From Phytophthora colocasiae (Eukaryota; Oomycota; Peronosporomycetes; Peronosporales; Peronosporaceae), in assembly GCA_018806915.1 (NCBI GenBank), contig JAGKQI010000090.1, positions 1,488,001-1,552,000 on the forward strand: DNA of 64,000 nucleotides. Direction: 5' to 3'. The translations under genes were made by a program, and so were the position numbers. A model generated the notes under the pieces. The model saw only the letters and a program-made list of their open reading frames with translations, was not told the origin of the DNA and searched no databases. This document shows, in pieces, positions 1 through 10,756 of this stretch (its first letter is position 1; each line of letters opens with the position of its first letter).

Positions 1-309
1 GATGCGTCGAATCTTAACGGGGGGATGGTGTAACGGGGTTACACGTACAAGTGGTTGTACCACTTGTAACTCTAACAGTTAGGATAACTGTTAGAGGTTG
101 GAAATGGGCCTCAGACCTTGGTGTGCTGTACACACCAAAGGATACATGGGCGAACCACATTATTGGGTGGTTCGTGTGCATTTGTGCATATTATTGGTAG
201 AAAGTAATGGATTTCTACCAATCATTGAGCAGAGTTTCTGCCAACCACACGTTGGCAGACCCTTTAGAAATAGATAATAAACAGTTTTAGGAGGTCCATA
301 ATTGGCTTA

Positions 310-1996
310 CAGACAACGACGGATATATCCGACGTCACTGAATGCCATCCGCCATACAATTAGGAGGTTCGATATGTCCGACAGATAAATCCGACACAAC
401 CAATGATTGGACAAATATATGCTGTTTTGTGCATAATTGCAACAGCAAATCCTGTGATAAACCATAAAAAGGTGTGTATTTAAACTGATATTTCTGGATG
501 CTTAGGAATAGCTTTCCGGAAGCTACGAATTATAGTCTCCTTTTTAAGTGCATCCCAAGCAGCAATTGTAGCGTTAATTGCGCGGATACGTTTTTCCTTA
601 GCGGATCCGCCGGCACGACACTACCACTGCTTCTGATCTTGGCCTTTAGTGGGCCCATTACTCCCACATCTAGCGGCTGGCAAATAGCAGTGCTATTTGG
701 GGGCAACCACTGTAGCATTTGCCTCTTCGACAATTTCCCGCTGTCCTTCTTCTGAGACGTGACACTCAAAGTTGTCAAGAAGAAGGACAGAAGGTCTGTC
801 TATTTCAAATTTTAACAGTTTTTCAGCATAGAATTTCCATGTAGAAAGGCGTAGAAGTGCCCGTCTGGATATTCCTCCATCTCCTTGGACTGTAGTCGAC
901 CACCGGGAACGCCTCGGATGATGAAGAGAATCGGCAATTTCATTCCTATAAAATTAAAAAAATTAGGAAAAAAATATGAAAAAAATACGAATAAAATGAA
1001 GCTCCTTACCATCGTCGCGTACGGTTAGTACAGCCGTCATGCGGCCAGCATGCTTGTTGACACCCAATATATGAGCCGAATCCTTTCGCCCTTTGCCAGC
1101 CCATGAACGCAGAGGTGGCATGTCAAATAAAATAGCGGTTTCATCAACGTTTAACACGCCTCCTCCCTCGTAGCAGCTATAATGCTTCCAAAACGCTATA
1201 GAAAACGCAGCACGAGTTTCCTCCAGGTCGTCCGTGGAACGTTTAGCAGCTTGGGTTTTTGAGAAGAGAATCCGTAGCTAGTATAAAAACACAATAAAAA
1301 CAATAAAGTTAACTTATTAACGACCAACATATAAATTTCGTAAAAGATAGTTACCGATTGGCAATGCGTTGCACCATGCGTTCCAATGCACCACTGCACT
1401 CAGATAACCTTGAAACATAAGAAGACATCCACTCCGGATGGATCGTCCACATGAACTTGATCATTCCTGCAGTAGATAACACCTAGAATTTCGAATATAA
1501 TCAATTTTTTTTAAACATATCGATAATATAAATACAAACGCGTTGTTTTACCGCTTCATCTCGTCGCACATCTTTCATGTAGGTAACAAGGTCAGAGACA
1601 CCAGGAAAAATTTCCTTGCGTCCCTGACCTTTCAGCGTCTTGGATGTCGAGTGTCCTTTGAAGCTCCAAATATCCTCGGCCTGGTTCCTCCAGTCGTAAG
1701 TCGTTTGCCGGCACGCGTAACACCTATTCGATCAGCCAAAGCTAGCGCTTCTCTCTTTTGCTTAATAGTAAAGCTTCTTTCGACGCGGCCCATGCAAATT
1801 TCGCAGTGAATTAGCAAAAGGGTAGTGACGTTTTAGCTCAAAGCCAATCGTTTTGCTGTCCTGTATTAATGGATAAAATATTTTTTTTCACCCTCATGAT
1901 TCGCTAAAATTCGTGCCATCTTTACTATGGCGGGAAGTTTGTACCACTGTCACCTGTCGGATATTTTAGTCTGTCGAATATATCCGTCGTTGTCTG
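310..1996 (-). mobile_element. pogo-like (Tc1/mariner superfamily) DNA transposon nested in the LTR
   Basis: The 1,687 bp insert begins CAGACAACGACGGATAT and ends with the inverse of those bases. TA lies on each side (308-309 and 1997-1998), whereas the uninterrupted LTR at 39262-39721 has a single TA at the matching place. A TA target duplication, short terminal inverted repeats and a pogo-type DDD transposase define the family. The coding strand is minus. Confidence 0.88.
530..1817 (-). pseudogene. pogo-type transposase with introns, frameshifted
   Basis: Minus-strand pieces in order: an N-terminal helix-turn-helix region ending in KTLKGQGRK; the motif NVDETAILFDMP holding the first catalytic Asp (about 1157-1120); VPGGRLQSKE; LLDNFECH holding the second Asp (about 750); and LPPNSTAICQPLDVG holding the third. 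This is the DDE_1 arrangement of pogo/Tigger/Jerky transposases. Three GT-AG introns fit: 1483-1551, one at about 1280-1355, and one at about 950-1010 whose removal joins RDDG to MKLPILF cleanly. Single-base frame changes near 1700, 1250 and 715 break the reading frame. Either the copy is dead or the sequence has indel errors. Confidence 0.75.
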
Positions 1997-2177
1997 TATG
2001 CCAAATTCAATAACAGTTCTCATTTTACGGTATTTTGCAGTTTAATTTAGTTATATTTGATTTAATTATACTTATTTAAATAAGTATACTTAAATTAAGT
2101 CTATTCTAATTGCACGCTTCCTCATACACGTAAGCGCACGTGTACGCCATCTAATAGGTCTAGGTAGACCCATTACA

Positions 2178-2234
2178 GGTGGCGTAAACATCTTACCATA
2201 ATCATTGCGGGATCGTATTGGATCACCTGCAACA
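2178..2234 (-). repeat. Inverted first 57 bp of the Copia LTR
   Basis: Read on the minus strand this is TGTTGCAGGTGATCC onward, matching the start of the Copia 3' LTR at 14342 up to GTTTACGCCACC with one visible mismatch. It is cut by the end of the Gypsy LTR at 2177. The flanking bases AAGTG (2235-2239 on the minus strand) equal the bases following the Copia 3' LTR at 14597-14601. Confidence 0.8.
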
Positions 2235-2420
2235 CACTTCACCACATGTCTTTATCGTGGCACCATGTCGCACGTCACCCATCATCATGGTCGTTCTGCG
2301 TCAAATCCGGCTTGATTTGAATCCACTTCACCACACTCACGCTAGATCGTTTCTTGCAGCATTGACGATAATACTTGACAAAGTCATGCAAACCAATAGA
2401 TTGCGTCCTTAGATTGTCGT
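2235..2420 (-). repeat. Target-site repeat shared with the Copia 3' flank
   Basis: On the minus strand about 90 bp of this stretch (around 2249-2340) matches the DNA right after the Copia 3' LTR (14597-14680) with a few differences. The short word GTGGTGAAGTG occurs at both edges, so the original target may have been a tandem repeat of roughly 100 bp. A coding-like minus-strand reading runs through it, but I recognise no family. Confidence 0.6.
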
Positions 2421-2599
2421 TTTGTCGAACCGTAACTCGTACTTCAAAGCGAAACGCTGGGACCGGGATCTCGCTGTTGAAGTATCAAAGACATATCCAC
2501 ACTCGGCTTTACTTCAAACAAAGAAGATAGCAGTGGTGATAATCCCCGCCGTTTTGAGAGTCATTGACATTTGGCTACTGCCAGCACGGCTTGATAGTG

Positions 2600-3154
2600 A
2601 CCATAGCGCATCGTTTTCAGTGTTGAGGAACGGCGAGAGCGATACAGACTCGCTGTACAGCGAAATCGAGCCCGAGAGGGTCCTGAGGCAAGAGCAGAGA
2701 GACTACGCCGACAACGGGAGAGGCAACAACGTGTACGTACTACTCTTGGTGGGAATGAAGGACATGATACCGTCGAGGAATCACAGCAAAGTTGGCTAGA
2801 CGGCGGTGTTCCGAGACTTCGACCGGTTTCTAATCGCACGCAGAAAGCAGCTCTGCATCGGTTGAGGCTGGTATTAGGACCCTTCGGACTTGATGACGCG
2901 ACGTGCGTCGTGTGACTGCAGCAAGCTACAGAAGCCGTTGCATGATATCGCTAGGCGATGATCGTGACCGTATTCAGCAGATGCATTTACTGCTGTCCAG
3001 CGTCGACGAACAGTTGCCAAAGTGATTGGCAGTAGAGTATGATTGTTCCGAGTTGTTTGCTTGCTTAGGTGGGATGTTACTGTCCAAACGTGGCATCCAC
3101 CCGGCTGCTTACATTCAAGTTTGTCAAGAGTGCAATGCTAGTTTAGCTAAGCAG
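2600..3154 (+). pseudogene. Helitron-like N-terminal coding remnant
   Basis: From about 2620 the plus strand reads as an Arg/Glu-rich segment, then LRLVLGPFGLDDATCVV. A one-base shift continues it as CDCSKLQKP, and a further shift gives FACLGGMLLSKRGIHP and VCQECNASLAK. A basic start followed by paired Cys motifs of the C-x2-C-x3-L type resembles the DUF6570-like region ahead of the Rep/helicase of oomycete Helitrons. The remnant stops where the Copia LTR begins at 3155. The family call is from memory of motif layout and is uncertain. Confidence 0.4.
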
Positions 3155-3390
3155 CGATCCCGCAATGATTACGGTAAGATGTTTACGCCACCGATGATTA
3201 GACGAGTAGGATGATTGGACGAGTACAGAATGTTGGTGATTGGATGCACCAAATGATTGGATGCAGACCAGGTAGAGAAGACAGTGTAAGCTCATATCAA
3301 TCAATCACTTCTGAATTTCCATTCTACCCCTCAAGTGACTTCCCTCGCCTCGGCCTCCTCGCAAGACAACCTCTGTGACGACCTTCTTCA
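3155..3390 (+). repeat. Copia 5' LTR lacking its first 19 bp
   Basis: Matches positions 20-255 of the complete 3' LTR (14342-14596), ending in CTTCTTCA. The missing start is present in inverted form at 2178-2234, overlapping this copy by about 38 LTR positions. Confidence 0.88.
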
Positions 3391-3405
3391 GGTTATGAGC
3401 CCAAG
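3391..3405 (+). other. Primer-binding site, half-tRNA-Met type
   Basis: GGTTATGAGCCC directly follows the LTR. It is complementary to the anticodon-loop region of methionine tRNAs (GGGCTCATAACC), as in Drosophila copia, which is primed by a cleaved half tRNA. The gag start codon ATG at 3395 lies inside this site. Confidence 0.65.
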
Positions 3406-3938
3406 CACGATGTCATCTGTCCAAGATACCAAGATCTCCATCGACAAGTTCAACGGCGAGAACTACGCCACGTGGAACCGTTACATGCGTGGCGTGTTCC
3501 TGACCAAGTCGGTGTGGAATGTGGTGAACCGCGAGACGACGCCTACGTTCACGGACTCCAGGGCCAAGGACGAGTATGTCAAGTCGAGCAACGTCGCCTT
3601 CGGTCTGATGCTCCTCCACATGGACGCGGATTACCATCATGTGGTCGACGACTACGAGGAAGCCTGGGTCGCGTGGGCGCGCTTACGTACCCTTTACGGT
3701 GGATCGCAGAAGGCTGGACGCATTTATCTCAAGCGTCAGCTCTTCAGCATGGAGATGGCAGAAGGCGGAAACATCCTTCACCATTGCAACGTGGTCCTCA
3801 ACATCAGCGCGAAGCTTAGCAGTATCGGCGCCAAGATGGAGGACGAGGATGTGGCGATCTGTTTGCTGCGCAGTCTGCCAAAGAGCTACGAGAACGTCGT
3901 GCTCAACATGGAGATGAGCAATGCAGAGCTGCGGACGC
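3395..3938 (+). pseudogene. Copia gag, first part
   Basis: Starts at the ATG at 3395 and is open to the G1 insertion point. Motifs such as [13 protein letters not shown] and [11 protein letters not shown] are those of the Copia gag (UBN2-type) domain. The frame is cut after codons for ELRT by element G1. The second part resumes at 10921 in a matching frame after the 5 bp target duplication. Gag would form the particle that packages the element's RNA. Confidence 0.9.
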
Positions 3939-4101
3939 TGTGACGGGCTTTCACTATACCCGTCACACGCCGCGGTTCGATTGGTTGAACCGCGGCCAAT
4001 CTCTGCTAGCTATAGGTTGGTGGCTGTGGCGGCTCCAAGGCCGCCACCACCTTCTAAACCAACCCAGAGTTATATTTTACAAGAAGCACCGCCCCGTTAC
4101 A
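3939..4101 (+). repeat. G1 5' LTR
   Basis: Starts TGTGACGGGC and ends CCCCGTTACA. It holds two perfect short inverted repeats, around CCGCGGTTCG/GAACCGCGG and GTGGCGGC/GCCGCCAC, which could fold in RNA. No difference from the 3' copy was seen. Confidence 0.93.
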
Positions 4102-4134
4102 TCTGGTAGCACTTTGTAGTCCGTCCACACGACC

Positions 4135-5184
4135 ATGAATGACGCTTCCTATTTCACCGAAGGGGCTGGTGCTGCCCTCGAGCATGCCAGCTTCCCCCAC
4201 TTGTCCGCCTTCGAGTGGGAGGCGCTACACCGCCTTGCCGCGGTGTCCGGAGAAGGAGTCATCAAGACCTTGCTGACTGCCGGAACGGAAGAAGATCAAC
4301 GACTGGCTGCTCACGAGTTCATGGCGCGTGAGCTCGCTGACCTGCGTCGGCGTGCGACGACTCCCACGCCGACCAAGAACAAGACTGACATCGCGAAACT
4401 CGATGTCTCCTGGCTACAGCGGCGATGGCGCCGCTCGCCTCCAGCTGAACCGCTGGTTCTGTGAGATCGACATCGCGATCGAAGCTCGGCAGCTGTCTAC
4501 CGAGTTCGCTCGTACCCGGTTCCTTTTGTCCAAGTTAACGGGGAAGGCCAAGGAGTGGGCGCTCGGCAAGCTTGTTGCCGACGCCTCCTGCTTTCGACGA
4601 TGGAATCGCTGAAGAGCGATCTCCGCCTGGCCTTTGAGCCCCCTCCAAGACGAGCGTGTTCAACGCTCGGCGTTCCCTCGCTCAAGCAGGGACGGATGTC
4701 CATGCTCGAGTACATCCAACGGGCTCGTCACTTGGTGTCGTGCATCACGACAAATCCGGTGGACATGGCGACTCAAGTCCATGTCTTTATCTCTGGCATG
4801 AACGCTGGTTACCAGCGCTTCTATCTGACTCGGAAGACGCCCGACTCGCTGGAGGAAGCGTTCGAGACAGCGCTGCGAGAAGACTACAGCGTGTCCGCCT
4901 CCGAGGCATTCTCTCTCACCAGACCTCCAACTACGGAGCCCGAGCCGATGGAGATTGACGCCATCCAAGATTATCGCGGTCGTCGGCATGACAGCTCGCC
5001 GACGACATCTGCCCGTCCAGCTCCGAATACTGGTCGCGGTTCACGCCCTCTTCGATGCTTTCGCTGTCGGAAACTCGGACACCGCGCGGCTGTGTGCCGC
5101 GCCCCTGCTCCGGTACTCGCACACGTTGTCGCCGACGATGCGAATGATATGGTCGCCGACCCAAAAAACGGCGACGACCAGTAG
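4135..5184 (+). pseudogene. G1 gag with CCHC zinc knuckle, frameshifted
   Basis: Starts at the ATG at 4135 (MNDASYFTEGAG). The frame changes near 4410 and again near 4600. The later piece includes RMSMLEYIQRARHLVSC, typical of the retrotransposon gag core, and ends with the nucleic-acid-binding knuckle CFRCRKLGHRAAVC (about 5054-5096) before a stop at 5184. The product would be the capsid and RNA-binding protein of the particle. Confidence 0.85.
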
Positions 5185-5210
5185 GTGCGGGGCGCCCTAC
5201 TGGATGCGAT

Positions 5211-6300
5211 GTGAAAGACGGATCGCTGGTGGCAGATCCTCCTCCTAGCCCCCCTGTGCTTCATGCGCAATTCTTTGCCACCACCTCCGGCAGTGACCCG
5301 AGACTGATCATCCTCGAGTATATGCACGTCAATGGCGCGAAGCGTCCGCTTCGTGCCCTGCTGGATTCAGGCGCGACGAACAACTTCGTTCGCGCCGAGA
5401 GTTTGTCGGTGTTACCGGCGGACACGCGAGTTAGGGACGGCCCCGGCCACATGGTTGTAAAGTATGCTGACGGGAAGCCGCGGCGTGTCCCGCGGCGCTC
5501 TGCCACCTTCTCTTACGAGTCTCGACGGTTTCCATGCAGGTCCGATGACTTTCTGGTGATCGAGTTGAGCGGATCCTTCGACTGTGTCTTCCGGTATCCC
5601 GTGGCTTGCTCGTCACCAGCCTCATATTGACTGGTTGGCTCGAACTGTCCGCCCGCGCGACATTGATGTGAATGCGGTATTGACATCTCTGCGCGGGACG
5701 CCCAACCGATGGCCGCACGTTGCAGTCACTGGACCCCAACTCCATGACTCCCGCTGTATCCGAAGTGTGCGATGGCCCTTCGGGTGCTCGCGAGCCTGTG
5801 CCGTGTGCCGGTCTTGAGCAGGTGACTCAAGACATGTCTGACGTGGTCGAGCATGAGTTCCCACGTCCCGATGAGCAGCGGCTCTCGGCAACAGACAACA
5901 CCGTGGTAGAACCGGGGTTCCCACGTCCCGATGAGCAGCGGCACTCGGCAACAGACAACACCGTGGTCGAACAGGGGTTCCCACGCCCGGATGAGCAGCG
6001 GCTCTCCGTTGACGATGAACACGAAGATGTGGTTGAGCGTGGTCTCCCACGCGCGGTCGAGCAGGGGCTCCCGCATGTGGTTGAGCAGAGGCTCCCTGAT
6101 AGAATCGACGCCGATGTCGTGTCCCGGCGTCTGAGTACAGCAGACTTGGTCGAGCGTGGTCTCCCACTGCCTGCTACGGAAGAGTTCATCCGGCCAGTCC
6201 GTCGCCGTGGTCGCCGCCAGCCCCGGCGACCCCGCGCTCCTCCGAATGAGTCAGGACGCGTCTGACTCGAGGTTATCTCCGTTCTGGTGGGGGATGACGC
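5211..6300 (+). pseudogene. G1 aspartic protease plus repeat-bearing linker
   Basis: The retropepsin active-site motif ALLDSGATNNFVRA lies near 5357-5398. After a frame change near 5600 a linker of about 250 residues follows. It contains near-perfect 60 bp tandem repeats from about 5851 to 6040, encoding PRPDEQRLSATDNTVVE-like units about three times, then shorter degenerate copies (VVERGLPRAVEQGLP). The linker separates protease from reverse transcriptase; a linker in the same place in elements A and D also carries repeats, of unrelated sequence. Confidence 0.8.
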
Positions 6301-6573
6301 GGCATCGATCCCGCGAATGCACAATGTCGAAGTTGCACGCCCGCCGTGCGATGCATCTGAGATCACCAAGTTGCCTGGTCTGTCTTGGAATCACTTTCTC
6401 CGCGATCTGAAGCATGGTGAGATCGAGCAGGTTTGCATGATCGTCGCGGACAACACCGCGACGATCGCGGCTGTCGATGTAGACGCTGATGACCCAGCGT
6501 CCAATACCCGGGAACGCCCGAAAGGCGCTGAGCCTAAGTCCGCCCGCGAGGCTCGCTACTTTGGCTCCAGTCG

Positions 6574-8000
6574 TTGCCGGCACTCGAAGCCGCCGGCAAC
6601 CCAGTCGCCCCACTGGTTCGCGAGTTCATCGACATCTTCCCTGATAAGGTGCCAGCCGCCCTTCCACCGGACCGCGGAGTCCGACACGAGATCGACCTCG
6701 TGCCTGGTGCGAAGTATTGCGTGACGAGACAGTGGCCGCTTCCCCGTGATCAAGTCGAAGCAATCGACGCCTTCTTCGAGGGTCGCCGACAAGCCGGCCA
6801 CGTCCGTGAGAGTTTGTCCCCGCACTCCAGTCCGACATTTTGCGTGAAGAAAGCAACCGGTGGATGGCGGATCGTCCACGCCTTCAATAAGCTCAACGAT
6901 GCCACCATCCCGGCGCAGACGCCGATCCCGAGGAAGGACATGGTGCTCGACTCCATGTCGGGCAGCACCACATACAGCGCGATTGATCTGATGTCCTTCT
7001 ATCAGATCTTGATGCGGGAGGATGACGTACCGCTGACTGCAGTCAGCACGCCCAGTGGAATGCTTTGGGAATGGCTTGTGATGCCACAGGGGCTAAAGAA
7101 TGCTCCTGCTACCTTCAACCGCATGGTGTCGAACTTGCTCCGCCCGTACCGAGACTTCGCGCCCAGCTACTTCGATGACATTTTCATCCACAGCCGTGCT
7201 GAACGAGGCTTGACGGACGTCGAGGTGCATCTGCAACACCTGCGGCAGGTGTTCGAAGTGATGCGAGAGAACAAGCTGTACGCCAACTTGAAGAAGTGTA
7301 TCTTCTGCGCTCCCGAGATCCCAGTGCTCGGGAGCTACGTCAGCAAGGAAGGTGTCCGTGCTGACCCCGAGAAGATTGAAGCCATCTGCGCTTGGCCCGC
7401 GCCTCAGGATCAGAAGCAGCTCCGGCAGTGGCTGGGGCTCGCGACGTATCTTCACCATTACTCGAAGAACTTCGCGCTGACCATCCAACCGCTGTCTCAA
7501 CTCCTGAAGGCAGACGCCATGTGGTCATGGCGCCCCGAGCACCAAACAGCCTTCGACGCGGTGAAGACGAGTTTGTCGACCGCGCCCGTCTTGATGCTTC
7601 CAGATAACTCCTGCCGTTCCACGTTGTATGCGACGCGAGTGACTTCGCGATCGGCTGTGCCTTGATGCAGTTTGACGACGAGGGCCGCGAGCGAGTGGTG
7701 AGTTACCAGTCGCGCCAACTGAAGCAGGCGGAACGGAATTATCCGGTCCATGATAAAGAGCTGCTTGCCATGCGCTACGCACCTCATCAAGTTCCGTGTG
7801 TACCTCCTTGGCGAGAAGTCCTTTCGCGATCTACACCAGATCACGCGTCGCTGAGGACAGCGACGAAGAGCTCTCACTTGTCCCAGCGCATGGCACGCTG
7901 GTTATCGCTCTTCTCCGAGTACAATTTCGTCGTGCATTACAAACCGGGCAAGTCCAACATCCTCGCCGACGCGCTTTCACGCCGGCCAGATTACGTGCAG
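6574..8000 (+). pseudogene. G1 reverse transcriptase and RNase H
   Basis: Reverse transcriptase motifs: GVRHEIDLVPG, MPQGLKNAPATFNR and the catalytic PSYFDDIF (about 7165-7190). A frame change near 7608 leads into RNase H (CDASDFAIGCAL, then DEGRERVVSYQSRQL and HDKELLAM, ending LADALSRRPDY near 7995). Between 7780 and 7860 three single extra bases in short homopolymers garble about 20 residues and then restore the frame. Confidence 0.9.
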
Positions 8001-10150
8001 CGCGGCCGCCACGCAGTTGGCGACGAGGATAATGACGACTGTGCCGTCTGTATCGCCGAAAGCGTCGCTGCCGCCGAAGTCTCAGCGACCACACCGCTAC
8101 GTGACCTGATCGTCGACGCGTATAAAGATGACGCGTCCTGTTCCGAGCTGATCGACTTCCTGCGCAACCCCAGTGGCTCAGCTGAGCGTAAGCTGTCCTC
8201 ACGAGCACGCGCTCGTGTCGGCCGCTACTCACTTGAAGGCGCGCTGCTGACTTACCGCGTCGACCAAGAAGATTGCCCCCGCGTCGTCGTCCCGCTTGAC
8301 GACGACCTCCGAGCCCGGTTGATCCACGAGTTCCATGACACCCCAAGTGGCGGCCACCTCGGTCGCGAGAAGACCTTTGCATCTCTCTCTCGCGACTTTT
8401 ATTGGCCACACATGTACAAGTGGGTGAGGAAGTGGGTGCGCTCGCGTGAAGCGTGCCAGCGCGTGAAACCGGCTCCATCAAAGCAGGCCCCGCTCCGACC
8501 GCTCCCAGTCGCCACTGATGCGTGGTCGTCTGTGAGCATGGATTTCGTCTTCGGCCTACCTCGGGATACTCGAGGTCGTACGGGTATTCTAGTCTTCGTC
8601 GACCGCTTCAGTAAGATGGTTCATCTCACTCCGGTAGCAGCCTCGATCACTGCGCAACAGTCTGCTGCGCTCTTCGTCGACGTGGTGTATCGCCACCACG
8701 GTCTTCCGTCCTCGATTGTGTCGGACAGGGACCCTCGATTCACGTCCGCCTTCTGGAGGGAACTCTTCAAGCTGTTGGGGACGCGGCTGAGTATGTCCAC
8801 CGCGTCGCATCCAGAGACGGACGGCCAAACCGAGCGCGCTAACCGAGTCGTCGAAGATGTACTACGCAGCTTTGCCCACGTCGTTTTAAGTCATGGAGCT
8901 CTTTCCTGCCGATGGTGGAGTTCGCCATCAATAATGCCGTGCACGCGTCAACTGGCTTGACGCCGTTCTTCCAAGTAAATTTCGGCCGTCACCCGCGCGT
9001 TCCGGCGCTCCTTGGGCTGGAGCGCCCCCTTCCGAGTTCAACTGTCAGAGAATCACGACGCTGCAACCGCCACCCCACTGGTGGTGCCTCCGTCGCGACG
9101 CACGAGACGGCCGCTGACCCGAATGTGAATGCGGTGAGCACGAGGTCTTCCACGCGGATCCCAAGCCAGGCGTCCTCTTACGCGGGCCGCCGCGCGAGCG
9201 GCGACTGCTTCTCCACGGGACGTTGCCGCTTGGACCAGTCGGACGCTAATCAACCCGCGTCCACGTCGCGCAGCCGAGCTTCACGCCGCCCCCGATCCGG
9301 TCGCGCCTACTGAGCCCCCGCCAGCAAACTTTGCTCCCAACGCGGCGCCGCAGCGGCGACGCTGCGGCTGTCCACGAGTTCGTGCAACAGCGCGAGTCAA
9401 TTGGCCGCTACGTCCGCGATGCGATTGCTGCGGCCGTCGATCGCCAGAAGGAGAATGCCGACCGCAGAGGGAGAAAGAACATGGAGACATTCCACGTTGG
9501 GGATCGCGTCTCTATTATCCACCAATGGGATAGCGCCGACACTAGTGACAAATCTTGGTGCAAAACAAGCTCGCCCCGAGGTATATCGGACCATTCAAGG
9601 TGCTCAAGGTATTAGGGGACGCCTACAGACTACAGTTGCCTAGTACCCTGCGGCTACACCCTACCTTCTACGTTGGCCGACTCCGCCGCTATGAACCCGC
9701 TTCGCTTCCTAGCGATAGTCCGGCGCCGCGCGGCGCGGCGCCCACTGCTGAGGCAGCTGATGACGGAGCTCGCCGTTCTCCCGTTCCAAGTCCGCAGCCG
9801 GCGCTCCATTCGATCGAGACGCCGCGCCATCGCAGCGTCCTCCCAGCGGTCCCGTTCCTCCATTCCAACGCGATGGTCCCGCTCCACTTGTTGACGGGGG
9901 CGGTAATATTCGACATATTGTCGAGGGTATATTGGCTCATGATGACGATCGCGCGCGTCCACTGCATCGAAGTCGCGACGCTCGGCGTCGCGATGGTGAC
10001 CCACCGCTGCACCGCCAGTACCTGGTGCGATGGCTCGGTCCACTTGAGGATAGCTGGGAACCGCGCGCTGTACTTCTGGTCGATGTTCCAGATGCTGTTG
10101 CAGCGTATGAGACGGGACTTCATCGTGGCGCGATGGGCCACCGCGCCTAG
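8000..10150 (+). pseudogene. G1 integrase and chromodomain
   Basis: The zinc-binding HHCC region (GHLGREKTFAS to CQRVKPAPSK) begins near 8350. The catalytic core has D in SMDFVFGLP, D in VSDRDPRF and E in ETDGQTERAN (8535-8835). The frame changes near 8905, 9310 and 9550. A GPF-like module ([16 protein letters not shown]) starts near 9563. The chromodomain ([15 protein letters not shown]) is at about 10018-10070. A chromodomain after integrase marks a chromovirus-type Gypsy element and is thought to steer insertion to marked chromatin. Confidence 0.88.
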
Positions 10151-10676
10151 CCTCCGATAATGCGCGGTCGTACAGTCCGATCACGCTGCGCTCGGTGCCA
10201 GAGAGAGGAAGTGCCTTAACGATGTCTTCCCAGCGCGTTACATCTGGCTGCTGCACGCTGTTTCCACTACAACTCGTACAACGCTGCTTGAAGTGGACGT
10301 AACAACAGTCACGGTCTGCCATCCACGACAGGTTGCAGATCTGGTCAGCTAAAGCTCGAACGGACAGACGCGAGTGCTGCTCCTCGCGTCGCGCTAGCTT
10401 GCGCTGAAAGGCATCCGCACCCTCAGTATTCCAGCGTTCAACGAAAGCCGTCCACGCACAGTCAAGTGAACGCTCGGTGACGCGGCCACTGGCCGCGTCT
10501 GGTTTGCTCCGGGTGGCCCGCCAGCGTCGGAACAGCTCCACCATCTCACCATCGTTCAGGCCGTCCTCAAAGCCACTGCAGTCGTGCAGCGTCCACCTCC
10601 CCAAGACCCTCTCGTACGTGTCGATCCCCTCTGCTTGCCGTGCAGCGATCACTGCATCGCGCGTGCTGTCCGTCAT
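9654..10676 (-). CDS. Antisense ORF, 340 aa, in the 3' region of G1
   Basis: Open from an ATG at 10676 to a stop at 9654. About 520 bp (10157-10676) lie outside the sense coding region and the rest runs antisense to the chromodomain. The first 170 residues look like ordinary protein sequence: [19 protein letters not shown], a Cys-rich stretch [16 protein letters not shown] and [17 protein letters not shown]. The part overlapping the chromodomain is charged and repetitive and may be only an open shadow frame. I know of no family for it. It would have to be expressed by transcription opposite to the element, for example from the 3' LTR. Confidence 0.4.
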   Translation of the reverse strand: MTDSTRDAVIAARQAEGIDTYERVLGRWTLHDCSGFEDGLNDGEMVELFRRWRATRSKPDAASGRVTERSLDCAWTAFVERWNTEGADAFQRKLARREEQHSRLSVRALADQICNLSWMADRDCCYVHFKQRCTSCSGNSVQQPDVTRWEDIVKALPLSGTERSVIGLYDRALSEARRGGPSRHDEVPSHTLQQHLEHRPEVQRAVPSYPQVDRAIAPGTGGAAVGHHRDAERRDFDAVDARDRHHEPIYPRQYVEYYRPRQQVERDHRVGMEERDRWEDAAMARRLDRMERRLRTWNGRTASSVISCLSSGRRAARRRTIARKRSGFIAAESANVEGRV

Positions 10677-10756
10677 TCTGCTTTCTCCCCGACGATTCTC
10701 GAATGTCGGGCTTCCTTCGATTTCTATATGTAGCTTTTATTTTAGATAGGGGGTGG

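Larger units (their letters stand above)
29..2177 (+). repeat. 3' LTR of a Ty3/Gypsy element (D family), interrupted by a pogo-like transposon
   Basis: The LTR starts TGTAACGGGG at 29 and ends CCCATTACA at 2177. A purine-rich tract (17-28) lies just before it, so this is the 3' LTR of a plus-strand element whose body lies left of the window. Without the inserted DNA (310-1996 plus one TA) it is 460 bp, exactly the length of the inverted copy at 39262-39721, which aligns along its whole length and supplies the uninterrupted reference. Confidence 0.88.

Noticed and set aside
2422..2799. 125-codon plus-strand frame
   Set aside because: Another frame over the same DNA reads as the Helitron-like remnant with Arg-rich and LRLVLGPFG motifs, so this frame is a shadow.
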